Shown here piece after piece: positions 63,969 through 64,000 of a stretch of DNA of 64,000 nucleotides (position 1 is its first letter; each line of letters opens with the position of its first letter). The notes beneath the pieces are model-generated. The model had not been told where the DNA came from and searched no databases. It was given only the letters and a program-made list of their open reading frames with translations. Both the position numbers and the translations under genes were made by a program. The stretch lies in assembly GCF_001422285.1 (NCBI RefSeq), contig NZ_LMMO01000001.1, positions 782,370 to 846,369 of the forward strand, in the 5' to 3' direction. The DNA is from Frigoribacterium sp. Leaf263 (GTDB taxonomy: Bacteria > Actinomycetota > Actinomycetes > Actinomycetales > Microbacteriaceae).

Positions 63969-64000
63969 TCACAGCGCCGTCATGCCGCCGTCGACGGCGA
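63969..64000 (-). CDS. C-terminal end of an SDR (partial)
   Basis: The last codons on the minus strand read AVDGGMTAL followed by TGA. This is the usual C-terminal DGGxxxL signature of a classical short-chain dehydrogenase. Only nine residues lie in the window. It is 7 bp upstream of the ApnL-like gene and therefore probably in the same operon, possibly as an apiose or apionate dehydrogenase (inference). Confidence 0.6.
   Translation of the reverse strand, partial: AVDGGMTAL

Overview
The window is about 70 percent G+C, densely coded, with strongly G/C-biased third codon positions, frequent GTG starts, ATGA/GTGA stop-start overlaps and several apparently leaderless genes. Protein content (KdpDE, GAF-ANTAR proteins, an Asp23/DUF6286/AmaP cluster with an ECF sigma factor, a levodione-reductase-like SDR, a D-apionate-lactonase-like enzyme) points to an actinobacterium, most likely a plant-associated member of the Microbacteriaceae (Curtobacterium/Frigoribacterium-like). 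The genus is inference. I see no transposase, phage gene, plasmid module, rRNA or CRISPR array.

Layout. 1-8.2 kb: end of a GH13 glucosidase, tRNA-Ser(GCU), orphan kdpDE, a lipoprotein and an APC-superfamily transporter. 8.2-11.6 kb: glgX flanked by unusual repeats (degenerate copies of a dispersed 14-mer, 13 heptamers, five large dyads, eight nonamers). 11.6-25 kb: a tiny two-gene operon, an aminotransferase, an epimerase, a phosphoesterase, a VOC protein, a YchJ-like protein, DUF429, a ferritin-like/VIT1 exporter, PAP2, tRNA-Arg(ACG), a UPF0718/TIGR03943 pair, a TetR-controlled pair of SMR exporters and an SDR. 25-34 kb: a GH13, three GAF-ANTAR proteins, a CYP152 peroxygenase with OleT-like residues, a PadR regulator and an AarF/ABC1 kinase. 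33.7-35 kb: a divergent CobW-like/L36-paralogue pair around one Zur-type box. 35-45.6 kb: ADH, MFS transporters, XRE, AraC, HxlR and TetR regulators, an isochorismatase, and a photolyase-like FAD protein.

46.9-55.5 kb is the main metabolic system: an SDR, a tripartite tricarboxylate transporter (TctC-TctB-TctA), a TIM-barrel isomerase, a fused DhaK-DhaL kinase, a PdxA2-type dehydrogenase and a GntR regulator. From TctC to PdxA2 most genes overlap by 4 bp. I read it as uptake of a four-carbon sugar acid and its conversion to a triose phosphate, with a Dak-type kinase where known tetronate pathways use DUF1537 kinases. The right edge (62.1-64 kb) carries a D-apionate-lactonase-like gene behind the end of an SDR, suggesting an apiose operon.

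56.6-62.2 kb is a divergent envelope-stress cluster: an ECF sigma factor with two Asp23-type proteins on the minus strand, and Asp23, a small membrane protein, Asp23-like, DUF6286, AmaP, a long Ala-rich Asp23 and a membrane protein on the plus strand.

The most unusual sequence-level signal is a 14-mer (CCGAGGAGGCGCGG and its complement, core GGAGGCGCG). It occurs about 38 times on both strands, inside genes (encoding EEAR, RASS or PRLLG) and between them.
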